A DNA stretch of 64,000 bases from Ornithodoros turicata. Its lineage: Eukaryota; Arthropoda; Arachnida; Ixodida; Argasidae. How positions within the stretch are numbered: the stretch's first letter is position 1; the number at the start of each line of letters is the position of its first letter. Below are positions 26,001-34,496 of this stretch, piece after piece. The translations under genes and the position numbers were made by a program. The notes beneath the pieces are model-generated. The model saw only the letters and a list, made by a program, of their open reading frames with translations. It had not been told where the DNA came from and did not search any database. The DNA is taken from positions 12,718,052-12,782,051 of the forward strand of contig NC_088209.1 in assembly GCF_037126465.1 (NCBI RefSeq). Direction: 5' to 3'.

Positions 26001-27235
26001 TCAATCCATGAAAAACGCCCAACAAGGGCACAATCCGATCTTGGTATAGAGCTGACCTCCTTTGTTGTACACTATGGACCACAGGGTTTATGGCCTTCTA
26101 TATGGTCTCCTTTGTCGTTCAAATCAGTCGTCTCGTATTGCCCGCGGCTTATCTGCGAGTGCGGCTTATCTGCCAGAAAATTTTCAAAACGTTCCTAAAA
26201 ACGCGTCCTGCGGCTTATCTGCGGTGCGGCTTATACGCGTGAAATTACGGTAATTATTCATCCAGTACTAGTAGTTACACGCTCCTTTCCCACCTGCCGC
26301 GTAACTCACCTGTGAAAACTGCATTTAGGTAATACGAGATGGTAACGAACATCAGCAAAATCTCGACCACAATCGCGCCAATGAAGAAATACAATGACGT
26401 AATTGATCTCACGAAGCGAGAGCAACCCCCACGAGGACTTCAGACTATCGAAACTGCAGGCTTCCGTCCCATCCTTTTCAGGCGGCAGAACGAACCTACC
26501 GACTAATACACGGAAGGACACGAATAGTCGCATCAATGCGACTATTCGTATTCTTTAATGTATTAGTCGGTAGGTTCGGATAATGTACAGCTTCCTCCAA
26601 AGTTAATAATAACACACACACAAAAAAAAAAGTGATTTCCGAGCGTGGTAACAGTCACCCTGGGGGAATGTTATGTTAACAAAATCCTTGCGTTAAACTA
26701 ACAGAAATTTTTTTATTAAATTACGATTCCCTCATGGCTCCAAGGGTTGCCGTAATCGCGCTCGAGAACGAGACCACATTTTTTTTTCCAGTGTTACTAT
26801 TAACTTTGACAGGAGCTGTACCAACCGGCCCAGCTGTCCCTGCTTACGTTCCATCAGTCGTGGAAAACGAATGTACGCTTTATTATAAAAATTCTGTAAA
26901 AGGATAAAAAAAAATCTCTATAGAACTTAGTGCACCACTCAAAAAAAAAAAAAAAAAGCGAATCGACGAGGACGCGGTGTCCTCACGCTGCCCCACTAGA
27001 ACCACGCTCCTCGCAGTAACCGAAGTAACCGGAAGTAACCGAAGAGAATTCATTTCCCGTTAGCTCGAGAGCAATCCGTGGAACCGAGTCTAAATTGTTA
27101 AATTGTTCGGGTTGTCACAAGGACTTTAACGGTACAGAGACTGAGTTGCTCACCACCAGATACTGCGGATGAAAGTGGACGATCTGTGTGCTGGTCGCGG
27201 GAAGGCAGACAGTACCAAGGGAAGACATTCCGGTC
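16785..27235 (-). CDS. MCU: Mitochondrial calcium uniporter pore subunit, six exons, first exon missing
   Basis: Exons in transcription order: 27235-27154, 22837-22667, 22188-22084, 21124-20964, 19505-19302, 17024-16785; phases join without a break into 320 residues plus stop. Family knowledge: MCU is the pore of the inner-membrane Ca2+ uniporter. Seen (numbered from the partial N terminus): matrix N-terminal domain about 28-125 with [10 protein letters not shown] and QEDRGVD; coiled coil about 130-180; TM1 about 188-206; the WDIMEP selectivity loop with Asp215 and Glu218; TM2 about 220-239; second coiled coil with [13 protein letters not shown]; short His-rich tail. The DIME acidic residues are intact, so the gene looks functional. 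It is MCU rather than MCUb because the pore loop and the residues before it ([19 protein letters not shown]) match MCU. The start codon and targeting peptide lie upstream, possibly beyond the large repeat block. Introns hold several transposons. Confidence 0.94.
17137..17485. mobile_element. hAT MITE, CCCGAA family, in MCU last intron
   Basis: Ends TAGAGCCCGAAGTTTTAGGG / CCTAAAACTTGAGGCTCTA, with an exact 8-bp target duplication TGCATTCA (17129-17136 and 17486-17493). The interior has AAATTCGGG / AATCGGG repeats. Confidence 0.9.
18300..18413. mobile_element. Solo end of an AACCGAAAA-type element in MCU last intron
   Basis: CGAAAAACATACGCCCAAAG and AACCGAAAACGCGAAACCCT match, in reverse, the element end that starts at 63730. 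No second end is seen nearby. Confidence 0.55.
18665..19017. mobile_element. hAT MITE, CCCGAA family, second copy in MCU last intron
   Basis: Ends TAGGGCCTGACTTTTTAGGG / AAAAAGTCAGGCCCTA, with an exact 8-bp target duplication ACTATAGA (18657-18664 and 19018-19025). Repeated ACCCGAATACACCCGAAT blocks fill the body. Confidence 0.92.
19302..19505 (-). CDS. MCU: MCU exon, TM1, DIME pore loop and TM2
   Basis: 204 nt, phase 0 at both ends. Reads [20 protein letters not shown]1 ([15 protein letters not shown]), [18 protein letters not shown]2 ([18 protein letters not shown]). The pore signature is unbroken. Acceptor TTGTTTCAG, donor CAG|GTATGT. Confidence 0.97.
20107..20307 (-). other. Orphan exon-like open frame with a hydrophobic stretch, inside MCU intron 4
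   Basis: After an acceptor-like TTTTTCGCAG the frame reads [20 protein letters not shown], then [20 protein letters not shown], and stays open to a stop at 20107. An AATAAA lies about 14 nt before that stop. Same strand as MCU, but it is not MCU sequence. It does not join in phase to the 26310-26439 frame at this acceptor. Family unknown; chance is possible. Confidence 0.2.
20540..20951. mobile_element. hAT-like element abutting an MCU splice donor
   Basis: Ends CAGTGGCGTAGCCACGG / GGCTACGCCACTG, with target duplication CTCGCTAC / CTCGCTGC (7 of 8). GGGGGGG and CGAGCCCCCCCTACCT lie next to each end. The right end is 12 nt from the MCU exon, so the donor GTAAGC sits just outside the duplication's inner edge. 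Confidence 0.88.
20964..21124 (-). CDS. MCU: MCU exon, first coiled coil
   Basis: 161 nt. Reads [20 protein letters not shown], then [34 protein letters not shown], a heptad-like charged helix. Acceptor CTACTGCAG at its 5' edge, donor GAG|GTAAGC. A hAT-like transposon begins 12 nt inside the following intron. Confidence 0.92.
21168..22057. mobile_element. Tc1/mariner-like MITE filling an MCU intron
   Basis: About 130-bp inverted ends: TACGGGTGTCCCAGAAAA... and its inverse ...TTTTCTAGGACACCCTGTA, flanked by TA at 21166-21167 and 22058-22059. The interior is itself largely an inverted repeat (TGAGCGCAGTCGTCGTCAGT / GACTGACAACGATTGCGCTCA). No transposase. Confidence 0.88.
22084..22188 (-). CDS. 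MCU: MCU exon, matrix N-terminal domain part 2
   Basis: 105 nt. The split Asp codon gives [19 protein letters not shown], then [12 protein letters not shown]. Acceptor CTGTGACAG, donor GCTAG|GTATGC. Confidence 0.92.
22667..22837 (-). CDS. MCU: MCU exon, matrix N-terminal domain part 1
   Basis: 171 nt. Reads [19 protein letters not shown], then [10 protein letters not shown], then [14 protein letters not shown], matching human VTVVYQNGLPVISVRLPSR...CQFTLKP...EEDRGIDRVAIYS. Acceptor TTTACAG, donor GCAG|GTGAGT. Confidence 0.93.
23054..23342 (+). mobile_element. CRE-bearing MITE copy 1, in MCU intron 1
   Basis: Ends ATAAACCTCTACC and GGTAGAGGTCTAT; about 290 bp. Contains TGACGTCA at 23304-23311. 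Two further copies at 42626-42920 and 62696-62990. Confidence 0.8.
24316..24789. mobile_element. hAT-like MITE, CCCGAA family, in MCU intron 1
   Basis: Ends TAGGAAGTGACTTTTTCGGG / CCCGAAAATGTCACCCCCTA; the flanks TGTGTAGG / TATATAGG agree at 6 of 8. Shares CTATGAAATCCTCAAGCGAC with the copy at 1750-2142. Contains poly-A (24581-24600) and poly-C (24726-24748). Confidence 0.8.
24845..25135 (+). mobile_element. tRNA-Ser-derived SINE, copy 1, in MCU intron 1
   Basis: Starts CTCCCGTGGCATAGTGG (A box) with GGTTCGAATCC as B box and a long variable arm, as in Ser tRNA; a body with TTTTCCCTGGGTTTTC and GCTTCGCGGCGCTAACGC; A-rich 3' end (AAAAAAGAAAAATAAAG). A tRNA-derived SINE family, Ruka, is known from hard ticks; identity to it is inference. 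Confidence 0.85.
25200..25705. mobile_element. Fold-back MITE in MCU intron 1
   Basis: Arms of about 95 bp: GAATTGGAGCCAGTCATTAT near 25271 and its inverse ATAATGACTGGCTCCAATTC near 25627, continuing outward through TTAATTAAT-rich ends. Confidence 0.75.
25711..26250. mobile_element. TA-flanked MITE built of GCGGCTTATC repeats, in MCU intron 1
   Basis: Inverted ends CCGTAATTTCACGCGTAT / ATACGCGTGAAATTACGG, flanked by TA on both sides (25709, 26251). GCGGCTTATC-like units occur repeatedly near both ends. Confidence 0.85.
26310..26439 (-). other. Orphan exon-like open frame with a predicted membrane segment, inside MCU intron 1
   Basis: An open minus-strand frame reads [20 protein letters not shown] then [17 protein letters not shown], a convincing hydrophobic helix of about 25 residues, and ends in a good donor (CACAG|GTGAGT). 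It is bounded upstream by a TGA and has no start codon. I do not recognise the family. It could be an exon of a nested gene or degenerate receptor, an unused MCU alternative exon, or chance. Confidence 0.25.
26487..26580. repeat. Perfect-ended hairpin in MCU intron 1
   Basis: CGAACCTACCGACTAATACA and its inverse TGTATTAGTCGGTAGGTTCG enclose an inner palindrome CGAATAGTCGCATCAATGCGACTATTCG (written here as its 28-bp span at about 26520-26548). Confidence 0.7.
27154..27235 (-). CDS. MCU: MCU exon (N-terminal, upstream of the matrix domain)
   Basis: Acceptor TTTCTCCAG|GAC at 27235 and donor G|GTGAGC at 27154. Reads [14 protein letters not shown]...LSSAVSG in the phase needed to join the next exon as ...[10 protein letters not shown]. 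Sequence conservation here is weak, as in other animals; support comes from splice sites and phase. An alternative frame holds an in-exon ATG but does not fit the downstream phase. Confidence 0.65.
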
Positions 27236-27625
27236 CTGGAGAAACGAAGAAAACAAATTAAATATCATTCCTTCGCTCCTTCATTTGGTTCAAATTAAAT
27301 TTCATTGCACTCGTCAACAATGGTTGTAGTACACCTGCAGTGCGCGCGTGAGGTCTCTGACCTTGTAATTGCTCTAGAACCCCCTTGCCCTCCTTCTGAG
27401 ACCCCGTAAGAAAACGAGAAAGAGAGGTAACGGACGTCACTCCGTGCCATGTCAAGTCAAGTGAAGGCAAGTAGCGTGCGGCATGTCGTCAAACCAGCAC
27501 GTGATAGCTGAAGTAAGTAAGCGATGTGCTGCACGCAAGCTCATAGGCTCCGACCTCTTCATTTAGTCGCTGCCGTCATGCTAGCGCTCTTTCGACCTTC
27601 AAGTTGAATTTCCATGCGTTACAGT

Positions 27626-27910
27626 CAGGGAAGGATAACGGACGTATTTTGGTTACCGTTTCCATTTTCGTTTCTGCTATATTTTCGTTTCCGTTATCCG
27701 TTTCTGATACCGGCCTCTCAATTTCGTTTCCGTTACGTTTCCGTTTCTGTTTCTGTTTCCGGCAATGGAACGGTTACAGAGCTGCGGGAGGACGGCCCTT
27801 CGGGCTCTCTCAGCACCCTGTGTTTTGCACAAATACTGCTTCGGTGTCACGCGTACGCACTACACAAGTAATTTTACGTCATTGGGATGCGCACATCTTG
27901 CAAGATAAAA

Positions 27911-27974
<64 letters not shown>

Positions 27975-28546
27975 ATTATATAAATATATAAAAAAATGTA
28001 GGAACATGTCTTCAGCCTTCAGTCACTCGGAGTCCAGCAACTCCAGATGGGCGTAACCTTCATCCAATGTCGCATTTATAAGCGGACGCTCTCAGTAGTA
28101 AATAATACTGCCATGGCCACGGTGAAACGAAAAAAAAAGTACAAAATAAGTAACTAAAAATCGTAGGCTGTCACCCTCGTGCTATGGTGGAGTATAGTCA
28201 TGTGTTGATGTCATGGAGTTATGAGGACTGGGACGAGGTAAGTGACGGATGCACCCTCGAGATCCAATATTGCGCTTTCTTTCCATGCTCTCGTGTAGTA
28301 TTTAGAGCATTACAGGGAATGAAGTCATCAAAATACAAAAACAAAATATGAAAAGTCACTCAAATGTCATCGCGCAACAGAATTAGCCATTACCCGAATT
28401 CAATACCGGACGATAAATTCGTTTCCGTTTCTATTTCCGGTAATGGAGGACCGTAGTATGCGTTTCTGTTTCCGTCATCGTTACCATCTCCAATTTCGGT
28501 AACATACCGTTTCTGTTTCCGTTACCATTACCGTTACCCTTCCCTG
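27626..28546. mobile_element. hAT non-autonomous element built of TTTCCGTTACC repeats
   Basis: Ends CAGGGAAGGATAACGG / CGTTACCCTTCCCTG, with an exact 8-bp target duplication GTTACAGT (27618-27625 and 28547-28554). Both thirds near the ends are arrays of GTTTCCGTTTCTGTTTCCG-like units; a TA microsatellite sits in the middle. Confidence 0.93.
27911..27990. repeat. TA microsatellite inside a hAT element
   Basis: About 80 bp of near-pure TA, with interruptions at its right end. Confidence 0.95.
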
Positions 28547-29049
28547 GTTACAGTGACGCCGAACCGTATACCGAGGAAGACTGGGACAAGCGCAGAAAGT
28601 TGGTGAGACAGCATACTGCAGATGTTGGGACGCGGAAGCACACAAACACAAGCGTCACTCGCAACTATGTGCCTTCGGGCAATCTGGCATACCATTGCGA
28701 TAGATGTGGTTGTGTTCCGGATTTTCGGGGTACCACTGTCCTGGGGAGGGCCAGATCTCAAATTACCCGGGAGATAATAGAAGCGCATCACATACTTTTG
28801 GCGGGGGAAGGCAAGTGTGTCAGTCAACCATCTCTAACACTTTCTGATAAAGAACTTGCCTTCCTAGGTACCTAATTACGTCCTTACTATCTACTGGCTG
28901 CCGTGCGTCTATCAGCACGGTTTGAGGCTTATAACCCGGCACGTGTCGCCTACCGGTTGTGTTTTAAAAGCATTCTTTTGCCTGCAATACATATTAGTTG
29001 CGAGTGACGCTTGTGTTTGTGTGCTTCCTTCAGTCCCTGTCTTCCGCGT

Positions 29050-29315
29050 CCCAACATCTGCAGGAAGACTGGGAGGTGAGACGGGTTCAAATCCTGTCAC
29101 CGGCTGTGCTGTCTGAGGTTTTTCCCTGGGTTTTCCGAAGACTTTCCAGACGAATGTCGGCACAGTTCCCCCTGAAGTCGGCCCAGGACGCATACTAACC
29201 CCCCTGTCCCCCACTCCTTCCTGCTGTCCTCTCTCCATCTGGCCACGTCTGTACACCGGTCGTAGCCACAGTCGCTTCTCGGCGCTAACGTGGGAATTAT
29301 TAAAAATAAAGAAAA
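29050..29315 (+). mobile_element. tRNA-Ser-derived SINE, copy 2, 5' truncated
   Basis: Begins inside the tRNA region (AGACTGGGAGGTGAGACGGG), keeps the B box and body, and ends ATTATTAAAAATAAAG. The A box is missing. Confidence 0.82.
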
Positions 29316-29499
29316 AGTACACTCCGTTCCGACAGGCCTACAACATTTTGTCTGCACGCTATGAGAGTGTGAGAAGAGCTGTAGGTTGTTTCTCCTGCGA
29401 ACATTACGCCACTGCAGTGAAAGCACGCTTTACAGGAGACTGTGACGGACAGTAGAACGAACACTATTTGTAGAAAGATGAAAGTCACTGAAAAGGTTA

Positions 29500-29571
29500 G
29501 CCAGCTGTAGGGATCGAACCCACATCTTCTGGATTGCCGGTCCAAGGCTCTACCAATGGAGCTAAGCTAAC
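29500..29571 (-). tRNA. tRNA-Ala(GGC)-like cloverleaf within a repeat
   Basis: 72 nt fold: acceptor GTTAGCT/AGCTGGC with two G-T pairs, D stem GCTC/GAGC, anticodon stem TTGGA/TCCAG with loop CCGGCAA (anticodon GGC), T stem GTGGG/CCTAC. Position 33 is C instead of the near-universal T, and copies recur in a repeat, so this is probably a tRNA-derived mobile sequence rather than a working tRNA. Confidence 0.45.
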
Positions 29572-29721
29572 ACGCCTCTCCAGCGACTTTCGGGGTGCGT
29601 CATCTGAAGGGACGACAAACCAGCCACTCACTCTCACTCACCCTCCTTTCACTCTTACATTTTTGCTCACTCATACACACATTCATACGACGGAAATCGA
29701 CGCAAGCGGCACCTGTTGAAC

Positions 29722-30058
29722 AAGAGATAAACTGATGTTCTGAGGCTGGAACAACATAGAGGGGACAGATACAAACAAAGCCTCAAATTGCCTGAGAAAT
29801 CAACGATGAAAGATGAAAGTCACTGAAAAGGTTAGCCAGCTGTAGGGATCGAACCCACATCTTCTGGATTGCCGGTCCAGGCCGGTCCAGGGTAGAGCCC
29901 TGGACCGGCAATCCAGAAGATGTGGGTTCGATCCCTACAGCTGGCTAACCTTTTCAGTGACTTTCATCTTTCATCGTTGATTTCTCAGGCAATTTGAGGC
30001 TTTGTTTGTATCTGTCCCCTCTATGTTGTTCCAGCCTCAGAACATCAGTTTATCTCTT
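29722..30058. repeat. Perfect 159-bp inverted repeat with a 19-nt spacer
   Basis: 29722-29880 and 29900-30058 are exact inverted copies by my reading. Each arm carries part of the tRNA-Ala-like element and the AGCCTCAAATTGCC / CTGATGTTCTGAGGCTGG end of the same repeat family. Confidence 0.9.
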
Positions 30059-31444
30059 ATTTGTAGAAAACCGACAGCCGCAGAAAAGACTGACGCTGCG
30101 AAAAACGCGGTTATTAATACCTCGTAAAAACACGGGTCAACGCTATTACCGTCACCCGTGTATAGTGAACGTCGACCAAGTATCGGCGAAGTATGTTCAC
30201 GTGCGTCAAATTCTCACAATTGTTTACGCCGTCGTTTGCCAGCTAGTAAAAGGTCCCGAACTCAGGCTGACCACGTTTCCGTGCGGTCATAAAACAGGAC
30301 GTGACACTCGGAAGGTCTGGTCGTAAAAAGGTGCCGCTGACCTCCACAATGAACTGGTCGTACACGCTATCCTCGGAGGAGAAGAAGACACCCATATAAA
30401 GGTTTCATCCTCATCTCATCGCTTAAACACCACTTGCTTGATGGTAGAGGATAGGTCACCTTAATATTCCCCTACCGATTACATTCGCTTTGTCTTGTTC
30501 TCTCTGCTTGTTCTTTTCTTTTTCCACCTCTGTGATTACTGTTCCGATGTTGGTATGTGCAATACTCTGATTTTTATAGCGCTTTGATTCACCTTGATTC
30601 CTATTGTGATATTGCTATACACCCTGGTTTACTCACATTTATGTAGCTGTCAGTGAGTAGTATGTTCTGATGCCGTCTGCATGTAAACCAGTAGTTTTAC
30701 AGCCCCCCCCCCCCCCCCGTTCTAGCATATCTTTCGTGTTATATAAAGAAATAAATGAGAAAGTGAGAAAAACAGGAGAAGAGCGATTCCGTTTTCAAAC
30801 AACGGGGAGTTTCCTCTAATTGGTCAACAACAGAGGTACGTCACATCCTGCTGTGCATATCGTCTGCTTTGTTTTCGCGGCCGCTAAGACCAGGACGAAG
30901 TTTCACCAACAACACGTTCGATGATGACTGGGGACTTCATTTGCGATTTGATGTACCCTTCTAGTCGTCTCATGTAAAGAGCGTCTGCTATCGTTTCTCC
31001 ATCGCTGCAGTGACGCGTCTTCGCCACTGCCCGCGCACGCGTGCTTCGTGCCGAGGTAGCAGACGACAGCTATTCCACCGGAAGTTGACGCACTCGCGCT
31101 TCCGTCGAAGGGGTTGCCGGGTTGCGGGTCTGCGGAACATTGTACGGCTGCTGTTTCAAATTCGTTGCTTTCTGCCCCTGTTTAAATATGCCGAGTACAT
31201 GCAGCGGTGCCGAAAACTGACAGCGCCATCGATGCAGGAGCAGTGACTGCAGTGCAAGCTGTGCTATACAAACATCCTACAATGACAACGCCTTCCTATA
31301 CTAGAGGTGCGCTAAAGTAAAACATTTCTCTTCAAGGAATGAAGGGATCCGTTACCTTCACAGCCGTACAAAAGGAACGGGTATCACCCGTTACGCTCTT
31401 CTGCAGAGCAGCCTCAAACGATTTTTTCCAATCATCTTTTAAAC

Positions 31445-32263
31445 CAGACCCGTACGAATCATGAGTTCGCACTCAAAATACAGTATATTAAATACTTTTT
31501 TCGGTCTTTTGGTACTGTATTCAATACTTTTTGTGACAGACATCTTTAAACTATTTGAAATGCTTCTTTTAGTATTTGCTACTCAGTCAAAATACTGCCC
31601 TTCGACGTCAAGCCGTATCCAGCACACTTCCCCGCCGTGTCAAGGGGTGGGTGGGGGGGGGGGGGGGGGAGAGATTTGCGCATATGTCATTTATCCTCCT
31701 GTACAATGGGCTGGTCCTACGCTTGGCCTTGCTTGTCAATAGCCCGACCTCTTCGTCAGAAAACAGCCCCTATTCATATTGTCAGGTAAATCCCCGGGGA
31801 TTAGGTAGAGGAGATCTCGGCATTTATTTCCTTTGTCACCAAAGCAATAAACGCGCGCCAGAAGCTGAAAGACCCGAGCTGACATACAGGAGGGATTACG
31901 AAGTTTTGGGTCAGAACATATCACCCAAAGTTTACTTGAGTTCACCAAAGTTCACTAAACATTACGCCACACCTTGCAAATGAAAGTTACGCTTAAGTAT
32001 GACGGATTAAGGTTGTTCCAATTTATTACTTTCATTTCTACGGTCACGTTCAGAATACTACTGCTCTACTACTGCTACTGCTTTCACTTATACTGCTAAT
32101 ACTAAAGTACTTTAAACAGTATCCTAAATACTTCTTCGAGTATTTAGTACTGCACTCAAATTATTTTGTTTTGAGTATTCTGTGCTCTATTTTAAACACT
32201 TTTGCCGCGGAGTATTTAGTATTTCATTTTAAATACTTTTACGCAGTATTTTGTACATGTCCG
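31445..32263 (+). mobile_element. AAATACTTT-repeat element, copy 1
   Basis: Ends CAGACCCGTAC / GTACATGTCCG; both ends are arrays of TTTAAATACTTT-like units. The interior shares TTTACTTGAGTTCACC and AATAAACGCGCGCC with the inverted copy at 54634-55415. Contains a poly-G run near 31656. Confidence 0.8.
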
Positions 32264-32754
32264 GGAGACCCGAATACCCGAGCGAACCCTTACGCAAATG
32301 CGACCCCACGTCCTGAAGTTACAGTAGGCACCGGAAATCTGACAGTGCGAGAGAGACGCCTTCGTTCTCTGCCCGAGTTCCTACAAATACAATACCCAAT
32401 TCGTGTACTCACACGAGCGACATCCTCACAGAATATTCCAGTGGAAGAAAAAGCAAAAACACTGCTTACGGTGATGAAGTTCCGTCCCGTGTTATGTGAG
32501 CATTCACGCGGTGCAGAATATCGAGCGTGCCGTACTGCGCATTTAGCAGACGACACTTAGCAGACGACACCGTCAGCGTGTTTTTCTGTCGTCTGCTACG
32601 GAATATCTTGTGGCTGTGTAGTAGGATATTCCCCACGGTTAGCAGCGTACGTGAAGACACGACGTTGAAGCGCTCGCGCTCACGTGAGAGCAGAAAGCTA
32701 TGACGCTTTTCGCATCTTCCGCTTCTGGGGGAATGTCGCTCGTGTGAATACACG

Positions 32755-33563
32755 GTCAGAGCCACATATAAAAGGGAGTCTGGCCATTGGGAGGAGCCAC
32801 AAAAAGAGGCTCGACCTGTCAATCACAGTTTCGCTCCTCTGATTGGTTTGCTTTTTACCAAGGGGGTCGCCATGACACCATACTGCCACCCAAAATGGCG
32901 ACGAAAACAAACACAGTGAAGCGGGGATTTCGTGACAAAAAATTTTCACAGACTAACCTGATTTTGCGCTGCAAATGTACATCCTAATATAAGTTTCGCG
33001 GAAATAAGTTTCAACTTATGCTCATCCATCGATATCTAACTGAAAATAATACGTTTTGTCGCCGGTGTTAGGCATAGTGAACACGGCGATCACAACGAAA
33101 CCATAACAAAAACGGCGCTGTGCTGTACAATCTTATATTTAATTGCTGGATTTCATGGATATAAACTTTCTTGCCTCTTATATTCCAACTATTCATGTAG
33201 ATTTGTTTAAAAATCATACCGACAACAGAATGTGTCCCAGCTGCCGGCAGCGGTACAACGACGGAAGCAGACGACAATTCCCGACGTGCCTTATGCTCCC
33301 TAGGTGGCGCTCATCAAATTTGCACCAACAATCCACTACTTTTGCAGATTACGAGAGGTATCCATGTCAATCCCATCCAATCCACTTGCCACCCAAAATG
33401 GCGCTGCCCATGTTGGATAAGGGGGCATTTAGTGGGGATAGGCTGATTGATAGTGCTTCATATTTCAAGACTTTATTGGTCGGAAAGCTGAAAAAGTGGG
33501 TGGAGCTTCAGGTATAGGCATGACCCATTAATGGCCAGACTCCCTTTTAATATACGGCTCTGT
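32755..33563. mobile_element. Inverted-repeat element with ATAAAAGGGAG ends
   Basis: CAGAGCCACATATAAAAGGG at the left and its inverse CCCTTTTAATATACGGCTCTG at the right; CCACCCAAAATGGCG occurs near 32890 and again near 33392. An AGCAGACGAC word and a CTCF-like CCCTAGGTGGCGCT lie inside (33266, 33298). Confidence 0.65.
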
Positions 33564-33756
33564 ATACGGTATATGTCGTAGAAAACTTCGAAAACGACGC
33601 GCGCTTCTTCACGCGAAGATGCGAGGCGTGTCTGCTTCTCCGCTGGATAACCGCTTGGCGTCGTGCCCTGTGTGTCGACCTTTGGAAAGCACACTTTTTG
33701 TAAACGTGTACGGCTCTGTGTATTGAACGTACGGACTAAACACTACAAAGCGCTGA

Positions 33757-34190
33757 AAGATGAAAGTCACTGAAAAGGTTAGCCATCTGTAGGACTCGAA
33801 CCCACACCTTCTGGGTTGCCGGTCCAGGGCTCTACCAATTGAGCTAAGCTAACACGCCTTCTCAGCGACTTCCGGGGTGCGTCATCTGAAGGGACAAACC
33901 AGCCACTCTGTCTCTCACTCATCCTCCTTTCACTCTTACATTTTTTGCTCACTCACACACACATTCATACGACGGGATCGACGCAGGCGGCAACTGATGA
34001 ACATGAAAGAACTGATGTTCCGAGGCTGGAACAACATAGAAGGGACAAATACATACAAAGCCTCAACTTGCCTAAGTAATTAAGACAAACTTAGGCAAAT
34101 TGAATTAGGAAAAACTAACTTAGGCAAATTGAGGCTTTGTATGTATTTGTCCCTTCTATGCTGTTCCAACCTCAGAACATCAGTTCTTTC
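33757..34190. mobile_element. Second copy of the tRNA-Ala-like composite repeat
   Basis: Begins GATGAAAGTCACTGAAAAGG, contains a 72-nt tRNA-like block on the minus strand (33782-33853; loop CCGGCAA) and ends in an imperfect palindrome centred near 34095 (GGCTTTGTATGTATTTGTCC and its inverse). Confidence 0.8.
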
Positions 34191-34207
34191 ATTACAAAGC
34201 GCGCATT

Positions 34208-34496
34208 AAGCTCCCGTGGCGTAGTGGTTGGGGTGGCCGCTTTTCACGTCGAGACTGGGAGGTAAATGCGGGTTCGAATCCCCGCACATCTGCTGCGCTG
34301 TCTGGGGTTTTCCCTGGGTTTTCCCGCACACTTTCCAGACGAGTGTCGGCACAGTTCCCCTTGAAGTCGGCCCAGGACGCATACTAACCCCCCTGTCCCC
34401 CACTCCTTCCTGCTGTCCTCTCTCCATCTGACCACGTCTGTACGTCGCTCATAGCCACAGTTGCTTCGCGGCGCTAACGCAGAATTAAAAAAAAAA
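34208..34496 (+). mobile_element. tRNA-Ser-derived SINE, copy 3, full length
   Basis: Starts GCTCCCGTGGCGTAGTGG, B box GGTTCGAATCC, body as in the other copies, ends in AATTAAAAAAAAAAG. Confidence 0.87.

Noticed and set aside
31003..31250. GC-rich Arg-rich frame as the missing MCU first exon or a new gene
   Set aside because: Wrong strand for MCU in its open frame, non-ATG start, no in-phase donor on the minus strand.
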